Below are positions 53,420 to 61,814 of a DNA stretch of 64,000 bases, piece after piece; position 1 is the stretch's first letter; each line of letters opens with the position of its first letter. This DNA is from Sulfobacillus benefaciens (GTDB lineage Bacteria; Bacillota; Sulfobacillia; Sulfobacillales; Sulfobacillaceae), in NCBI GenBank assembly GCA_003023725.1, contig PXYT01000001.1:124001-188000 (forward strand). Reading direction: 5' to 3'. The notes under the pieces were generated by a model, which worked only from the letters and a program-made list of their open reading frames with translations, made no database searches and was not told where the DNA came from. The position numbers and the translations under genes were made by a program.

Positions 53420-54241
53420 CTAATCGCCTGAAATGATCCCCACACCCGAGTCCTTATTGGCCTTTATCCCAAAGATAGGGGTATCTGGCTGCGACAAAAA
53501 GTAGGTAGCCCGCACAGCATCTCCTTGAATTAAATGCGGCAAGACTTCGGACGTTGAACTGTCCGCCAACACCGTGGGAATGCCGTATTCCTGCGTTATC
53601 CGTGCTGCCAGCAACTTTGTCCGGATTCCTCCCGTGCCCCATCGCCCTGTGGCCGCAGAGTGGTGATTCAACAGGTCCTGAGATACCCACTCCACCATAC
53701 CGATATGCTCGGCCGTGGGAATTTTCCGGGGATCATCCGTGTATAATCCATCGACATCCGACAGCAAGATTAATAAATCCGCCTTAATCAATCCCGCCAC
53801 ACGCGCTGCCAAAGTATCATTATCACCAATCCTGATTTCCTCGTGTGCCACCGTGTCATTTTCATTGACGATCGGCAAGGCTCCCCATTCCAAAAGACGT
53901 TGAAGAGTGTTCGCAGAATTTGCCCGGTGTCTCGGGTCTTCCAGGTCTTGACGTGTTAATAAAATTTGCGCGAGAACCACCTCCGGCAGGTGACGCTGGT
54001 ATGCCTGCATCAGATAGGCTTGACCAATAGCCGCCAGAGCTTGTTTTTCTACCACTCCCGTAGGTTGCCTGCCGCTACGGCCAATACCCGCACCGACTGC
54101 ACCGGAAGACACCACGATCAGTTCATGGTGGTGTCTCCGTGCCCATGCCATTTGGGAGGCTAAATTCTTAACCCGCTCGTCAATTAACAATCCATCGTCT
54201 CCACACAAGCTGGAGGTTCCAATTTTCACTACTAGCCGCAA
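53420..54241 (-). CDS. proB: Glutamate 5-kinase (without PUA domain)
   Basis: ProB phosphorylates glutamate in the first step of proline synthesis. The 273-residue protein has VVKIGTSSL, VSSGAVGAG, VNENDTV and GTGGIRTKLLAA, and ends soon after the kinase domain, so the C-terminal PUA domain of E. coli ProB is absent, as in many Firmicutes. I chose the TTG at 54241, ten bases after GGGGGA; a TTG at 54265 would fall inside the leader terminator's U-tract. Confidence 0.93.
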   Translation of the reverse strand: MRLVVKIGTSSLCGDDGLLIDERVKNLASQMAWARRHHHELIVVSSGAVGAGIGRSGRQPTGVVEKQALAAIGQAYLMQAYQRHLPEVVLAQILLTRQDLEDPRHRANSANTLQRLLEWGALPIVNENDTVAHEEIRIGDNDTLAARVAGLIKADLLILLSDVDGLYTDDPRKIPTAEHIGMVEWVSQDLLNHHSAATGRWGTGGIRTKLLAARITQEYGIPTVLADSSTSEVLPHLIQGDAVRATYFLSQPDTPIFGIKANKDSGVGIISGD

Positions 54242-54262
54242 CGGTTTAAGTCCCCCATTCCA

Positions 54263-54475
54263 CAAAAAATCCGTCCTCCATGAGGACGGAACAATATCCG
54301 CGGTACCACCTCGCTTGCCTGTTAAGGCCTCTCAAGAACCAATAACGGTGGCACCGTCCTGTTTATCACAGGAATGCTCTGAAGTGGGTAAGATTTTCCT
54401 GCATGCCGGTTTCCAGAATTCCCGGCTCTCTGGTTATGAGGAATGAATCTATGGCTTCTTCATTGCATCATACGT
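54263..54475 (-). promoter_or_regulatory. T-box leader of proBA
   Basis: The minus strand shows the T-box sequence AGGTGGTACCGCG (54299-54311) followed by a terminator, CCGTCCTC-ATG-GAGGACGG plus TTTTTT (54263-54290). Upstream is a stem-I region with AGAGAGCCGG and a GCCGG/CCGGC hairpin. A likely specifier codon CCC (Pro, 54386-54388) occurs in TTA-CCC-ACTTCAGAG. Uncharged tRNA-Pro would stabilise the antiterminator and allow proBA transcription. The 5' limit is approximate. Confidence 0.88.
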
Positions 54476-54688
54476 TATGAACTTTCCGCTAATCCTTCTT
54501 ATTCTGCCAGAAGGCGAACCGTTATTTAACGTGATTGACTCTAATGTTAATGATTGTGATGGGTTTGTCAATCACACATTGTGACGAGCCGAAAAAATAA
54601 CCGGGATCATCCGACTCTTTCGGACAATTCTTTCCGATAAACAGCGAACAACATCCACAAACCGGACGGGGATTTGTCCTCTGTCTTC

Positions 54689-55069
54689 CTAAGCTTCCTC
54701 ACTGTCCCCTTTATCAAGAAACCGGGACCAGATCCCTCTCACCACCACAATGAGAGAAATGGCTACGGCCACGGGCAGAGCACCATTGGCGTTATGGGCC
54801 AGAGCCAGCTGCCGAGCCAGAATTGTGGCCACAATATCCAGAAGACGGGGCGGTGACAAGTGCCGGAACAAATCCCTTGTCTCCACGAGCAAAGCCAGCG
54901 TGAAAATGTCCTCCAAAATTCCCCGCAAATTCAACAAAATTTTTTGGGGATGGACCATCATCGCGCCCCAGTGTATGAAGAAAGCCACGATGCCCGTAGC
55001 CAGCGTGACCAAAATGACCACTTCAATCAGCCATCTCAGCCAGTAACTAATGTGGCGCGTCAACCGCAC
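54689..55069 (-). CDS. PsiE-like membrane protein
   Basis: A 126-residue protein with a GTG start and about three hydrophobic segments. The middle LEDIFTLALLVETRDLFRH and IVATILARQLAL resemble PsiE-family proteins (phosphate-starvation-inducible). The assignment is by pattern; function unknown. Confidence 0.55.
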   Translation of the reverse strand: MRLTRHISYWLRWLIEVVILVTLATGIVAFFIHWGAMMVHPQKILLNLRGILEDIFTLALLVETRDLFRHLSPPRLLDIVATILARQLALAHNANGALPVAVAISLIVVVRGIWSRFLDKGDSEEA

Positions 55070-55156
55070 CCAGGAAGTTGGAACCGTAGCGAAACCTCCT
55101 CATTCCATTTCCCTCGTTATAGTCCCGCTACTCTCGTTTAACGGGAGACGACCGGA

Positions 55157-56101
55157 TTACGGTGTACTAGCCAGTCGCCGCCGATGATTATTCAAGAGAA
55201 GAGTTAGGAATACCAGGTACGAGAGGGCCACGTCGATGATCGACAAGTCCCCATGCGTCAAAGATGCGTCATAAAATCCATGAAATACTGCCGCCACCAG
55301 ATAAGCGCCCACTGCAAGATGCCAGTCTCGATACCCGTGCTGGGCCACAACGCCCAATCCGTAAGCAACGATACCCGCCCAAATGGCGTGCAGAAAAGGT
55401 GTGTATAACGCCCGCGTCAGGGCAGTGATGGTGCCCAATCCCACGCTATGGTACAAAACGTCGAATGTTATGCCGTGTTGGACATACGAAATATTTTCAA
55501 CCGCGGAAAATCCTAAGCCTGAGCTAATTCCAATCATCATATAGGACAGAGGGCTCCAGACTTTCTTCTTAGCCCGATTAAACAAAAAGATGAGAACGAT
55601 GATAATTTGTTTGGCGAATTCTTCAGTCAGCCCTATAAACAGGATATAACCGATCGCTGATATTGCCAGAATATGTGAATTCAACAGGAGATTGGCTCCA
55701 TGACTAATCCAGAACGACTCCACGACCAAGGCAAACAAGACCCCTACGGTTCCGGTGAAGATATAGGCGACGATATCAAGCAAAATGGAGCGAATATGAA
55801 ACTGAGACGCAATCAAAGGCTGAAAAATAAAGAACCAAAACAAAGAAAAGTAAACCATCATCCCATCAACAATGTTAAGATGTGCGTCACCCAACAAAAT
55901 AGGAGCCGTGGCAAAAACAAACAACCCCCAAAACAAACGCGATTTAAGAATGGTCAAAACATAAAGGATAGAATTTTTTGGCAGAGGACGATTGGCCACC
56001 GCGAACAATCCCGCGTCATGATTCCGACAAGCCTCGCACAGAACTTCATCGACAGGTGCACCGCAATTTTCGCATTGATGGCGATAAGGAGGGAGATTCA
56101 T
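55157..56101 (-). CDS. PrsW-family intramembrane protease with zinc ribbon
   Basis: A 314-residue protein. The N-terminus holds a zinc ribbon (CENCG...CEAC), followed by about eight transmembrane helices. The PrsW hallmarks are EEFAKQ (catalytic Glu pair), GFSAVENISY, HAIWAG and VFHGFYDA. PrsW cleaves an anti-sigma factor in Bacillus; the fused zinc ribbon suggests an added sensing or binding part. The substrate here is unknown and no anti-sigma gene is adjacent. Confidence 0.9.
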   Translation of the reverse strand: MNLPPYRHQCENCGAPVDEVLCEACRNHDAGLFAVANRPLPKNSILYVLTILKSRLFWGLFVFATAPILLGDAHLNIVDGMMVYFSLFWFFIFQPLIASQFHIRSILLDIVAYIFTGTVGVLFALVVESFWISHGANLLLNSHILAISAIGYILFIGLTEEFAKQIIIVLIFLFNRAKKKVWSPLSYMMIGISSGLGFSAVENISYVQHGITFDVLYHSVGLGTITALTRALYTPFLHAIWAGIVAYGLGVVAQHGYRDWHLAVGAYLVAAVFHGFYDASLTHGDLSIIDVALSYLVFLTLLLNNHRRRLASTP

Positions 56102-56253
56102 CCCAAAATCCGCCTTTCCACTTGTGTCGTAATGTGTCCTTCAGATGGGAAAATCGACGCCGCCAGGGATAACACCTTGATTCGGGAAATCTGGCTGTAC
56201 CTTCAAGCATCAACCAGTCTCCAGGACATCATACACGACATCTGTCATCATGC

Positions 56254-56598
56254 CTAATCCGAGAACAATCCCTCGCCCCATGCTTGGTCGACTCGATCAT
56301 TCCACGATTGCCAGGTTGCCGGAGGTTTTTTGTGTTCCACGGCCCATACGGCATACCACAAAGCTGCCCGGACTTCCTTCTCGGACACTTTTATCTCTTG
56401 GGCTATAGAGGCCAGAGGGGCCAGCTCTTCCACCCTCTTGAGCAACTCCGCCACCGACTGCCGCGATCGGCGTGCATAAGGCTGTTGATCGCATTCAGTC
56501 GGACTGTGTCCAATTTCCTTGAAAATGACCCACAAGGGAAATTGAGGATCCGAACGGGTATCGATCCAATAATCCAGACGCAATGATTCTTCATCCAT
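56254..56598 (-). CDS. DUF433-like small protein
   Basis: A 114-residue protein with a strong ribosome site (AAAGGAGGGG) before ATG 56598. The C-terminal half, ASIAQEIKVSEKEVRAALWYAVWA, resembles the DUF433 helix-turn-helix found in some antitoxins. No toxin gene is visible nearby. It may be a small DNA-binding regulator; uncertain. Confidence 0.6.
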   Translation of the reverse strand: MDEESLRLDYWIDTRSDPQFPLWVIFKEIGHSPTECDQQPYARRSRQSVAELLKRVEELAPLASIAQEIKVSEKEVRAALWYAVWAVEHKKPPATWQSWNDRVDQAWGEGLFSD

Positions 56599-57155
56599 TA
56601 AAATCCCCTCCTTTTCTCGTCACTGCTGTTCCGATTTCGTCCCATCACTGCGCCGCGGTTCCGCCGTCGAGTGACACGAGGCGTCCTTTCACTCGATTTC
56701 CTCTCCGTTTCCCGGAAATCCCTCTTTTTAAATGGTTTCCGACCTCTATATCACTCCACCCAACAACGACGAAGAGAAGTCTCACCATCAATTAGTGCCA
56801 TCGTTGCTTGAAACCGTGCGTGCAAGGCAGCCGGGACACCAAAAATGAGGGCGGACGTCCTACAAAATCCGTCTTCCAAGAAATTCATCTTGTTTAACCG
56901 AGGTCTCGCCGTTACCACACGAAAAGTGACTGGTTGACCTCCGGAACCGCTGGTCGGACCGCTCCGATCGAAAGCAGCAGTGCATCGCGATGTTCAACAT
57001 CTCCACAATCCATTTGCCAGGGCTACGGCCAGGCGCCGTGAGAGCTTTCCCCACCGGGCAGGGTCCCGGGACCCAAAACTTTCGCATCCTAATCGGTACC
57101 GTCGGCACCGTTCCCCGATGTGCCCGGCCGCACCTTATAGAATGTCATACCAAAT
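56599..57155. other. Gene-free stretch
   Basis: About 560 bases. An open minus frame of about 80 codons at 56860-57108 lacks a ribosome site and any recognisable motif. The rest shows nothing I can name apart from the terminator at its lower end. Confidence 0.35.
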
Positions 57156-57189
57156 AAAGCGCCGAATGATGGCGTTCATTCGGCGCTTT
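57156..57189 (-). terminator. Terminator of the sulfur-carrier/ETF cluster
   Basis: A perfect 14-bp stem AAAGCGCCGAATGA / TCATTCGGCGCTTT with a six-base loop, followed by ATTTGG on the minus strand, lies 16 bases after the GAF gene and closes the cluster. Confidence 0.8.
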
Positions 57190-57204
57190 CGAAGGCCGAA
57201 ACCC

Positions 57205-57657
57205 CTAACTCAGATTTTGGGCCACTTCAGCGAGCCATTCAACAGCCAGCAGGTCCACTCCGTCCATTTCTGGAGACTGGCAGTCCAGCACGGCATACAA
57301 ATGATTGTTCCGGATTACCGGGAGCCCCACTTCCGACCGTGTCTCGGGGACCGCTGCAATATATCCCGGAAATTTCTTAATCGATCCAACAATTTGCACA
57401 GCCCGTTCCGCGGCACAAGAACCGATAACGCCCTGACCCCATGGAATAACAAGCGGAGACGGAGGTCCGCTAAAGGGACCTACCATTAAATCCTGTCCTA
57501 AATGGAAGACTCGGTAAAACCCAATCCACGACCACTCTGGCCACAAAAGACGGATTTGCGCCACAACGTTGGCCATAATCGCCACATCATCGGGACCCTC
57601 TTTCGTCCAGTTCGCAATGGACTCCAAGGCTGATTTCAATTTGCTTGTTTCGCTCAT
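57205..57657 (-). CDS. GAF-domain protein, related to free-Met-R-sulfoxide reductase
   Basis: A 150-residue single GAF domain. It follows the fRMsr (YtsP) pattern: WSWIGFYRV, IPWGQGVIGSCAAERAVQIV, FPGYI and LDCQSPEMDGV. However the canonical GKGVCG cysteine is replaced by Ile (Cys81 lies one or two positions later), and the IACDS cysteine is missing (IAAVPET). Catalytic reductase activity is therefore doubtful; ligand sensing is an alternative. Last gene of the sulfur-carrier cluster, 11 bases after dsrE. Confidence 0.8.
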   Translation of the reverse strand: MSETSKLKSALESIANWTKEGPDDVAIMANVVAQIRLLWPEWSWIGFYRVFHLGQDLMVGPFSGPPSPLVIPWGQGVIGSCAAERAVQIVGSIKKFPGYIAAVPETRSEVGLPVIRNNHLYAVLDCQSPEMDGVDLLAVEWLAEVAQNLS

Positions 57658-57667
57658 ACCGGCCTCA

Positions 57668-58048
57668 TTAAAAGCTTATCACCACATCCGACTCAAGCGC
57701 CATTTCGTTAACGGCACTGCCACCCACAACTCCTTCGGTTTCGATAAGATCATCAAGGGTACAGTCATTCAAATCCAAACTGGGTGCGCAGACATAGAAC
57801 TTAACACCCGCGTCTCGGGCCTGATCAATGAAGAACTGAAGGCGAGCGCCATCGCCTCCTTCCTTCACTGTCAGCTCCTCGGCAACTCCATGCTTCAACA
57901 GTGCCGTGGCGCGAATGGTAAAAACCATGGACACGTCGTGATCCATCAACGCCGCCGTCGTGGCTAAAAAGAACGGCGAAGCCGCCCGGTAGGACACTTC
58001 GGGCCCTGTGGTAAGGATATACAAAAATTTCTTGACCTCTGAAGACAT
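57668..58048 (-). CDS. dsrE: DsrE-family sulfur carrier
   Basis: A DsrE/DsrF-fold protein of about 126 residues. Conserved cysteines lie at about residues 87 (KFYVCAPSLDL) and 96, the first in the position of the persulfide-carrying Cys of the family. It follows tusA by 25 bases, as in sulfur-oxidising bacteria and archaea where DsrE and TusA pass sulfane sulfur between them. Start ATG 58048 (a GTG precedes it). Confidence 0.88.
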   Translation of the reverse strand: MSSEVKKFLYILTTGPEVSYRAASPFFLATTAALMDHDVSMVFTIRATALLKHGVAEELTVKEGGDGARLQFFIDQARDAGVKFYVCAPSLDLNDCTLDDLIETEGVVGGSAVNEMALESDVVISF

Positions 58049-58072
58049 CACGGTTCCCCCTTTTACTAATGT

Positions 58073-58315
58073 TTATTTGGTGCGGCGAATAAGAAAACGA
58101 AAGACCTCGCCCTCCTGTTCGGCCAGCAGCAATTCATGCCCAGTCGACTTGGACCAAGCCTTGAAATCAGCCATAGATCCCGGATCCGTACTGAGAATTT
58201 CAACTATCTGTCCGATCTCAACACTCGTAATGCCTTTCTTGGCCCGAATAACCGGCATCGGGCATTTAAGCCCTGATGCATCCACCTTTAAGTCCGCTTC
58301 AATGGGAGCGTTCAT
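58073..58315 (-). CDS. tusA: Sulfur carrier protein TusA
   Basis: An 80-residue TusA/SirA-family protein. The conserved CPxP box is GLKCPMPVIRAKKGI with Cys18 as the persulfide carrier. Start ATG 58315 behind GGAAAGGACGGG. Linked to dsrE and to two lipoyl-carrier genes, which points to trafficking of sulfane sulfur rather than only tRNA thiolation. Confidence 0.93.
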   Translation of the reverse strand: MNAPIEADLKVDASGLKCPMPVIRAKKGITSVEIGQIVEILSTDPGSMADFKAWSKSTGHELLLAEQEGEVFRFLIRRTK

Positions 58316-58857
58316 GTCATTACCCGTCCTTTCCAAAAAACCGTATAGTCGTCAGCACTCACTTCGCTTGGCTGTCATCCATCAGCACTTGCCGAAAACT
58401 CTAGACAACACGCCGCCAGGAATTGTCAGCTGTTAGACGAAGCGTTCGCTCTCCCGCCAAATGACCTCTTCGTTGACTGGTTTGCCGCACTATCTTAATG
58501 GGAATTCTTTCACAACTGGCCTATCCCAGGGCTCCCTAAAAACTCGCCCTTCGGGCCATTTCGCCAAAAATGCCTTTCTGGTTCCGGTAAGTCAAGCGGA
58601 TCAGAACCTGGGCCTGATCGAGACAAACCCCACTGTCTTCCACAATCCGTCTTCCCACGGGAATACCTGGGCGACCACAAACTCTCCACCGGTTTCACAG
58701 CTCGCCAATTGATGATGGCTCACGCGGATGTAGCACCAACGAGGACGAAGAAGAGTACTCTCGTGCCCACATCCCAGGCACTCCCAATACCTGATACGGG
58801 GCTTGAACCTTCAGAGGTGAAATTCAGATACCGCACCCGCATCCCTCTTCTCCGCTT
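58316..58857. other. Gene-free stretch inside the sulfur cluster
   Basis: About 540 bases separate tusA from the first GcvH-like gene. Open frames of 60-80 codons on both strands (58461-58712 plus, 58510-58698 minus) lack ribosome sites and recognisable motifs. It may hold a promoter for tusA-dsrE-GAF. Confidence 0.35.
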
Positions 58858-59340
58858 TTAGAAAGAGCTGTCCGATTCTTCGAGCGAGTCGCCATCTAAA
58901 GGCACACACCGCATACAGGTAATGCCTTCTTCCTGCAGTTTAACACGATAAAGCGGCACCACATCGGATCCTTTAATCAAATGGGGAGCGGGCCACTGAG
59001 AATTGGCACGGAACTCGACGATCCAACCCTCACCATAAGGATCACGGTTAATCGTATTGGGATCTGCCAGCACATCCTCATTAACTCGCACGACACTGCC
59101 GGAAAGCGGAGCCGGGAACGGGCCCACCCATTTGGCGGATTCGATCGTGGCTACATTTTTTCCTTCTTGTACCGTTTTTCCCGCCCTGGCCCGCACATGC
59201 AGGATCTTTCCGGCGCGGGTTTGCGCCGGGTCAGTCATCCCCAGCCGTAAGATGCCGGACGGCAACTGGGCAACCCATACATCTCTGCCCACATCAAACC
59301 ACAAATCGTCGGGGAACTCACAAGCAAAAACCTGTGCCAA
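58858..59340 (-). CDS. GcvH-like lipoate-binding protein with C-terminal CxxC
   Basis: A 160-residue lipoyl-domain protein from TTG 59340 behind GGGGAGG. The lipoylation lysine is Lys70 in TIESAKWVG, followed by LSGSVVRVNEDV and INRDPYGEGWIVEF, the GcvH fold end. No glycine-cleavage genes are near. The C-terminal extension carries a CxxC (TCMRCV, Cys142 and Cys145), not a GcvH feature. It fits lipoate-binding proteins of sulfur-oxidation clusters better than GcvH. Confidence 0.87.
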   Translation of the reverse strand: MAQVFACEFPDDLWFDVGRDVWVAQLPSGILRLGMTDPAQTRAGKILHVRARAGKTVQEGKNVATIESAKWVGPFPAPLSGSVVRVNEDVLADPNTINRDPYGEGWIVEFRANSQWPAPHLIKGSDVVPLYRVKLQEEGITCMRCVPLDGDSLEESDSSF

Positions 59341-59355
59341 GGATCCTCCCCTCCT

Positions 59356-59793
59356 TTACTTCGCGCATTTAATTCCTTCTTTTAGAAGTTTTGCACGATA
59401 AGACGCGACACCGCTTTCACCGGTTTCGAGATTGTTTTTGTCTTCTTCCCAATTTGACGGCTTGATTTTCAGTAACCAACCCTTCCCGTAAGGATCATCA
59501 TTGACCAGGCTAGGATTGGCTTTAGCCGCTTCGTTGACCTCTATCACCTCCCCTGCCACCGGCGTTGGAATCGATCCGACCCATTTTCCGCTCTCGAGTG
59601 TTCCACCGCTTTTTCCGCGGGCCAAGGTTTTGCCCGCGGACTTTAGATTCACTACGATAATCTTTCCCGCCAGGCTTTGGGCAACATCACTCAGCCCGAT
59701 CAAAACCACTTCGTTCTCGGGCTTTGCCCATACATGCTTTTCTATCCAATAATACAAATCCTCCGGAATGTTGCAGCCCTCAACATCAGCCAT
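59356..59793 (-). CDS. GcvH-like lipoate-binding protein (second copy)
   Basis: A 145-residue paralogue of the preceding gene, with Lys70 in TLESGKWVG, then GEVIEVNEAA and NDDPYGKGWLLKI. Its end is GIKCAK with a single Cys, at the position of the first Cys of the CxxC in the other copy. ATG 59793 follows GGGAG. Two adjacent lipoyl carriers next to an ETF suggests a lipoamide-bound intermediate that is oxidised by the flavoprotein branch (inference). Confidence 0.88.
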   Translation of the reverse strand: MADVEGCNIPEDLYYWIEKHVWAKPENEVVLIGLSDVAQSLAGKIIVVNLKSAGKTLARGKSGGTLESGKWVGSIPTPVAGEVIEVNEAAKANPSLVNDDPYGKGWLLKIKPSNWEEDKNNLETGESGVASYRAKLLKEGIKCAK

Positions 59794-59812
59794 TATCTCC
59801 CAACCCCTTCCA

Positions 59813-61813
59813 TCATTTCATTGCCACGGCAGATTCCGGGACACTGAGTCCGACTGCCTGGGCCAGCAGCTCTGCCACATCGACTACTTTGATACGGTCC
59901 TCGCTTCCAGTGCTCTGCACAGCAGCCGAAAACATGGACATATCCTTGGGACAAGCCACCACAAAATAATTCACAGCGTCAAGCGTCAAGGCCTCACGGA
60001 TACGGTTGTCGGCGGGACGTTCCTTGATTCCGACTTCTTCCATCCAAATTCGTCCCCCTCCCGCCCCACAGCAAAAACTGTTGGCTCCGTGACGGGGCAT
60101 CTCCACCAGTTCTACCCCCATCTTCTCCAACAACTGACGGGGAGCGTCAAACACACGATTCCACCGGCCCAAATAACAGGGATCATGGTACGTCACCCGA
60201 ATTCCCAATGGCGACGGCGAGAGGCGCCCTTGCTCAATAAGATCCAAAAACGCCTGGGTATAGTGTCTAATCGGTTTTTCAAAGCCGAATTTCCGGTACT
60301 CATTGCGCAACGCGTTAAACGAATGGGGGTCGGTAGTAAAAATTTGATTATACTCTGCCTTTTCCAGCCATTTCAGATTTTTTTGGGCCAGAGTCTCAAA
60401 TAAGCCGAATTCACCCATGCGTAAAGCTTCATTGCCAGCGTTGGATTCTCCCTCGTAAAGAATCCCAAAGTCAATGCCGGCTCTCTCCAAAATCTGCGCC
60501 ACCAAACGCGACAATTCTTGGAGACGAGGGTCATAAGATGCAAAGTCTCCAACAAACCACAACCAATCAACCGGTTCCTTCCGCGCATCCTTTATCGGCA
60601 CATCTAAAACCTTCGTCCAGGCAGGGCGTTTACGCTGAGGTTGCCCAAACGAATTGCCCTGCCGGTCCCAGCCCACCAGCACCTTTTGGCTATTTTTGTC
60701 AACTTCTCCATCCTCCAGCAAGGCGGCCCGTAGTCCCGCAATCTTGGGCACATGTTCGATAAATACCGGACACGCCTCTTGACAGGCCCCGCAAGTGGTG
60801 CAGGACCATAACTCCTCGGCGCTCACGGCCCCACCCGCCAACGGTACCGGCTCTCCGCCACCCAATTCCTTACGCAAGGCGTCCCGCAGCTCCAAAATCA
60901 CCATTTTGGGAGACAGCGGCTGCCCTGCTGCATGAGCCGGACACACTGCTTGGCAGCGGCCGCATTCCGTACAAGTGAAAAGGTCCAGGATATCTTTCCA
61001 ATTCATATCCCGGAAAGTCCGAATGGCCATGCTCTCGTCTTCTTTTTGCATAGGCGGCACAAGCTCCCCATAAGGCCGGGTCTTGTGAAGAAAGATGCTG
61101 GGAACCGCTAAAAAGATGTGCAAATGCTTTGATGTGGGAAGATACGCCATAAATGCGAACACCATACCAATGTCCAAAAGATAGCCCAAAATATAGCCTG
61201 TTTCGGCCACGGCTGCGTTATGAGCGAGGCCCATCTGTATCCACAAATGACCCATTGCATAACTCACAAAACCCCAAGGATTGAGGGCGGCGTGAACGTG
61301 AAATAAGTAGGGTGCTGCAAAGGGATAAAAAGATTCGTGGAGATAGATCCCAATCATAATAACAGCAATCATCGCCAGGATAATGTACCCGTCTCTCTCG
61401 TCGGACCCATGATAGCGCTCCGGTTTTAACACAGCTCGCTGGTAAACTGCCAGGGCAATACCCACCAGAACCAGCAGAGCCCACAAGTCGACAACAAAAG
61501 CCAAAGGCGCGTCCAATACCAAATGAGGGTCGAAAACCTGGCCAATGGCACTAACGATATCAATAAGCAGGATCACAAAACCACTAAAGATGAAGAAATG
61601 AAGGATCCCCGATAACCGTATCCTTAGTAAGCGTCTGTGCCCAAACACCTGGCCCAGCATGAAGCTGAGCCGTTTGGGCCAGTTGTCCAACCGGTTTGTA
61701 GACCGGGCCTGTTGCATTACCCGAAAAATGGGCAGCATCCGATAAACGAAATATCCCGTTGCCGAAAGAAACATGAGGATGGTTAAGACCATTAAAATGT
61801 CTTGGCCAATCAC
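59813..61813 (-). CDS. Membrane iron-sulfur oxidoreductase, FadF/HdrD-like
   Basis: A 666-residue protein. About the first 240 residues form five to six membrane helices (NarI/HdrE-like), then two 4Fe-4S motifs (CTECGRCQAVCP and CTTCGACQEACP), then a heterodisulfide-reductase CCG domain with DPCYLGR and NSFCCGAGGGR plus VACPKDMSMF. This is the FadF/DUF3483-type architecture thought to carry electrons from ETF to the quinone pool. GTG start 61813 lies two bases after etfA stop. Residues 640-666 end in LSVPESAVAMK. Confidence 0.9.
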   Translation of the reverse strand: MIGQDILMVLTILMFLSATGYFVYRMLPIFRVMQQARSTNRLDNWPKRLSFMLGQVFGHRRLLRIRLSGILHFFIFSGFVILLIDIVSAIGQVFDPHLVLDAPLAFVVDLWALLVLVGIALAVYQRAVLKPERYHGSDERDGYIILAMIAVIMIGIYLHESFYPFAAPYLFHVHAALNPWGFVSYAMGHLWIQMGLAHNAAVAETGYILGYLLDIGMVFAFMAYLPTSKHLHIFLAVPSIFLHKTRPYGELVPPMQKEDESMAIRTFRDMNWKDILDLFTCTECGRCQAVCPAHAAGQPLSPKMVILELRDALRKELGGGEPVPLAGGAVSAEELWSCTTCGACQEACPVFIEHVPKIAGLRAALLEDGEVDKNSQKVLVGWDRQGNSFGQPQRKRPAWTKVLDVPIKDARKEPVDWLWFVGDFASYDPRLQELSRLVAQILERAGIDFGILYEGESNAGNEALRMGEFGLFETLAQKNLKWLEKAEYNQIFTTDPHSFNALRNEYRKFGFEKPIRHYTQAFLDLIEQGRLSPSPLGIRVTYHDPCYLGRWNRVFDAPRQLLEKMGVELVEMPRHGANSFCCGAGGGRIWMEEVGIKERPADNRIREALTLDAVNYFVVACPKDMSMFSAAVQSTGSEDRIKVVDVAELLAQAVGLSVPESAVAMK

Positions 61814-61814
61814 T

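Noticed and set aside
56860-57108. An 82-codon minus-strand open frame
   Set aside because: No ribosome site, no recognisable motif, unusual composition; probably chance or eroded DNA.
58858-59793. Glycine cleavage H proteins
   Set aside because: No gcvT or gcvP nearby, two tandem copies, unusual lysine context and a CxxC tail; the sulfur-carrier neighbourhood fits better.
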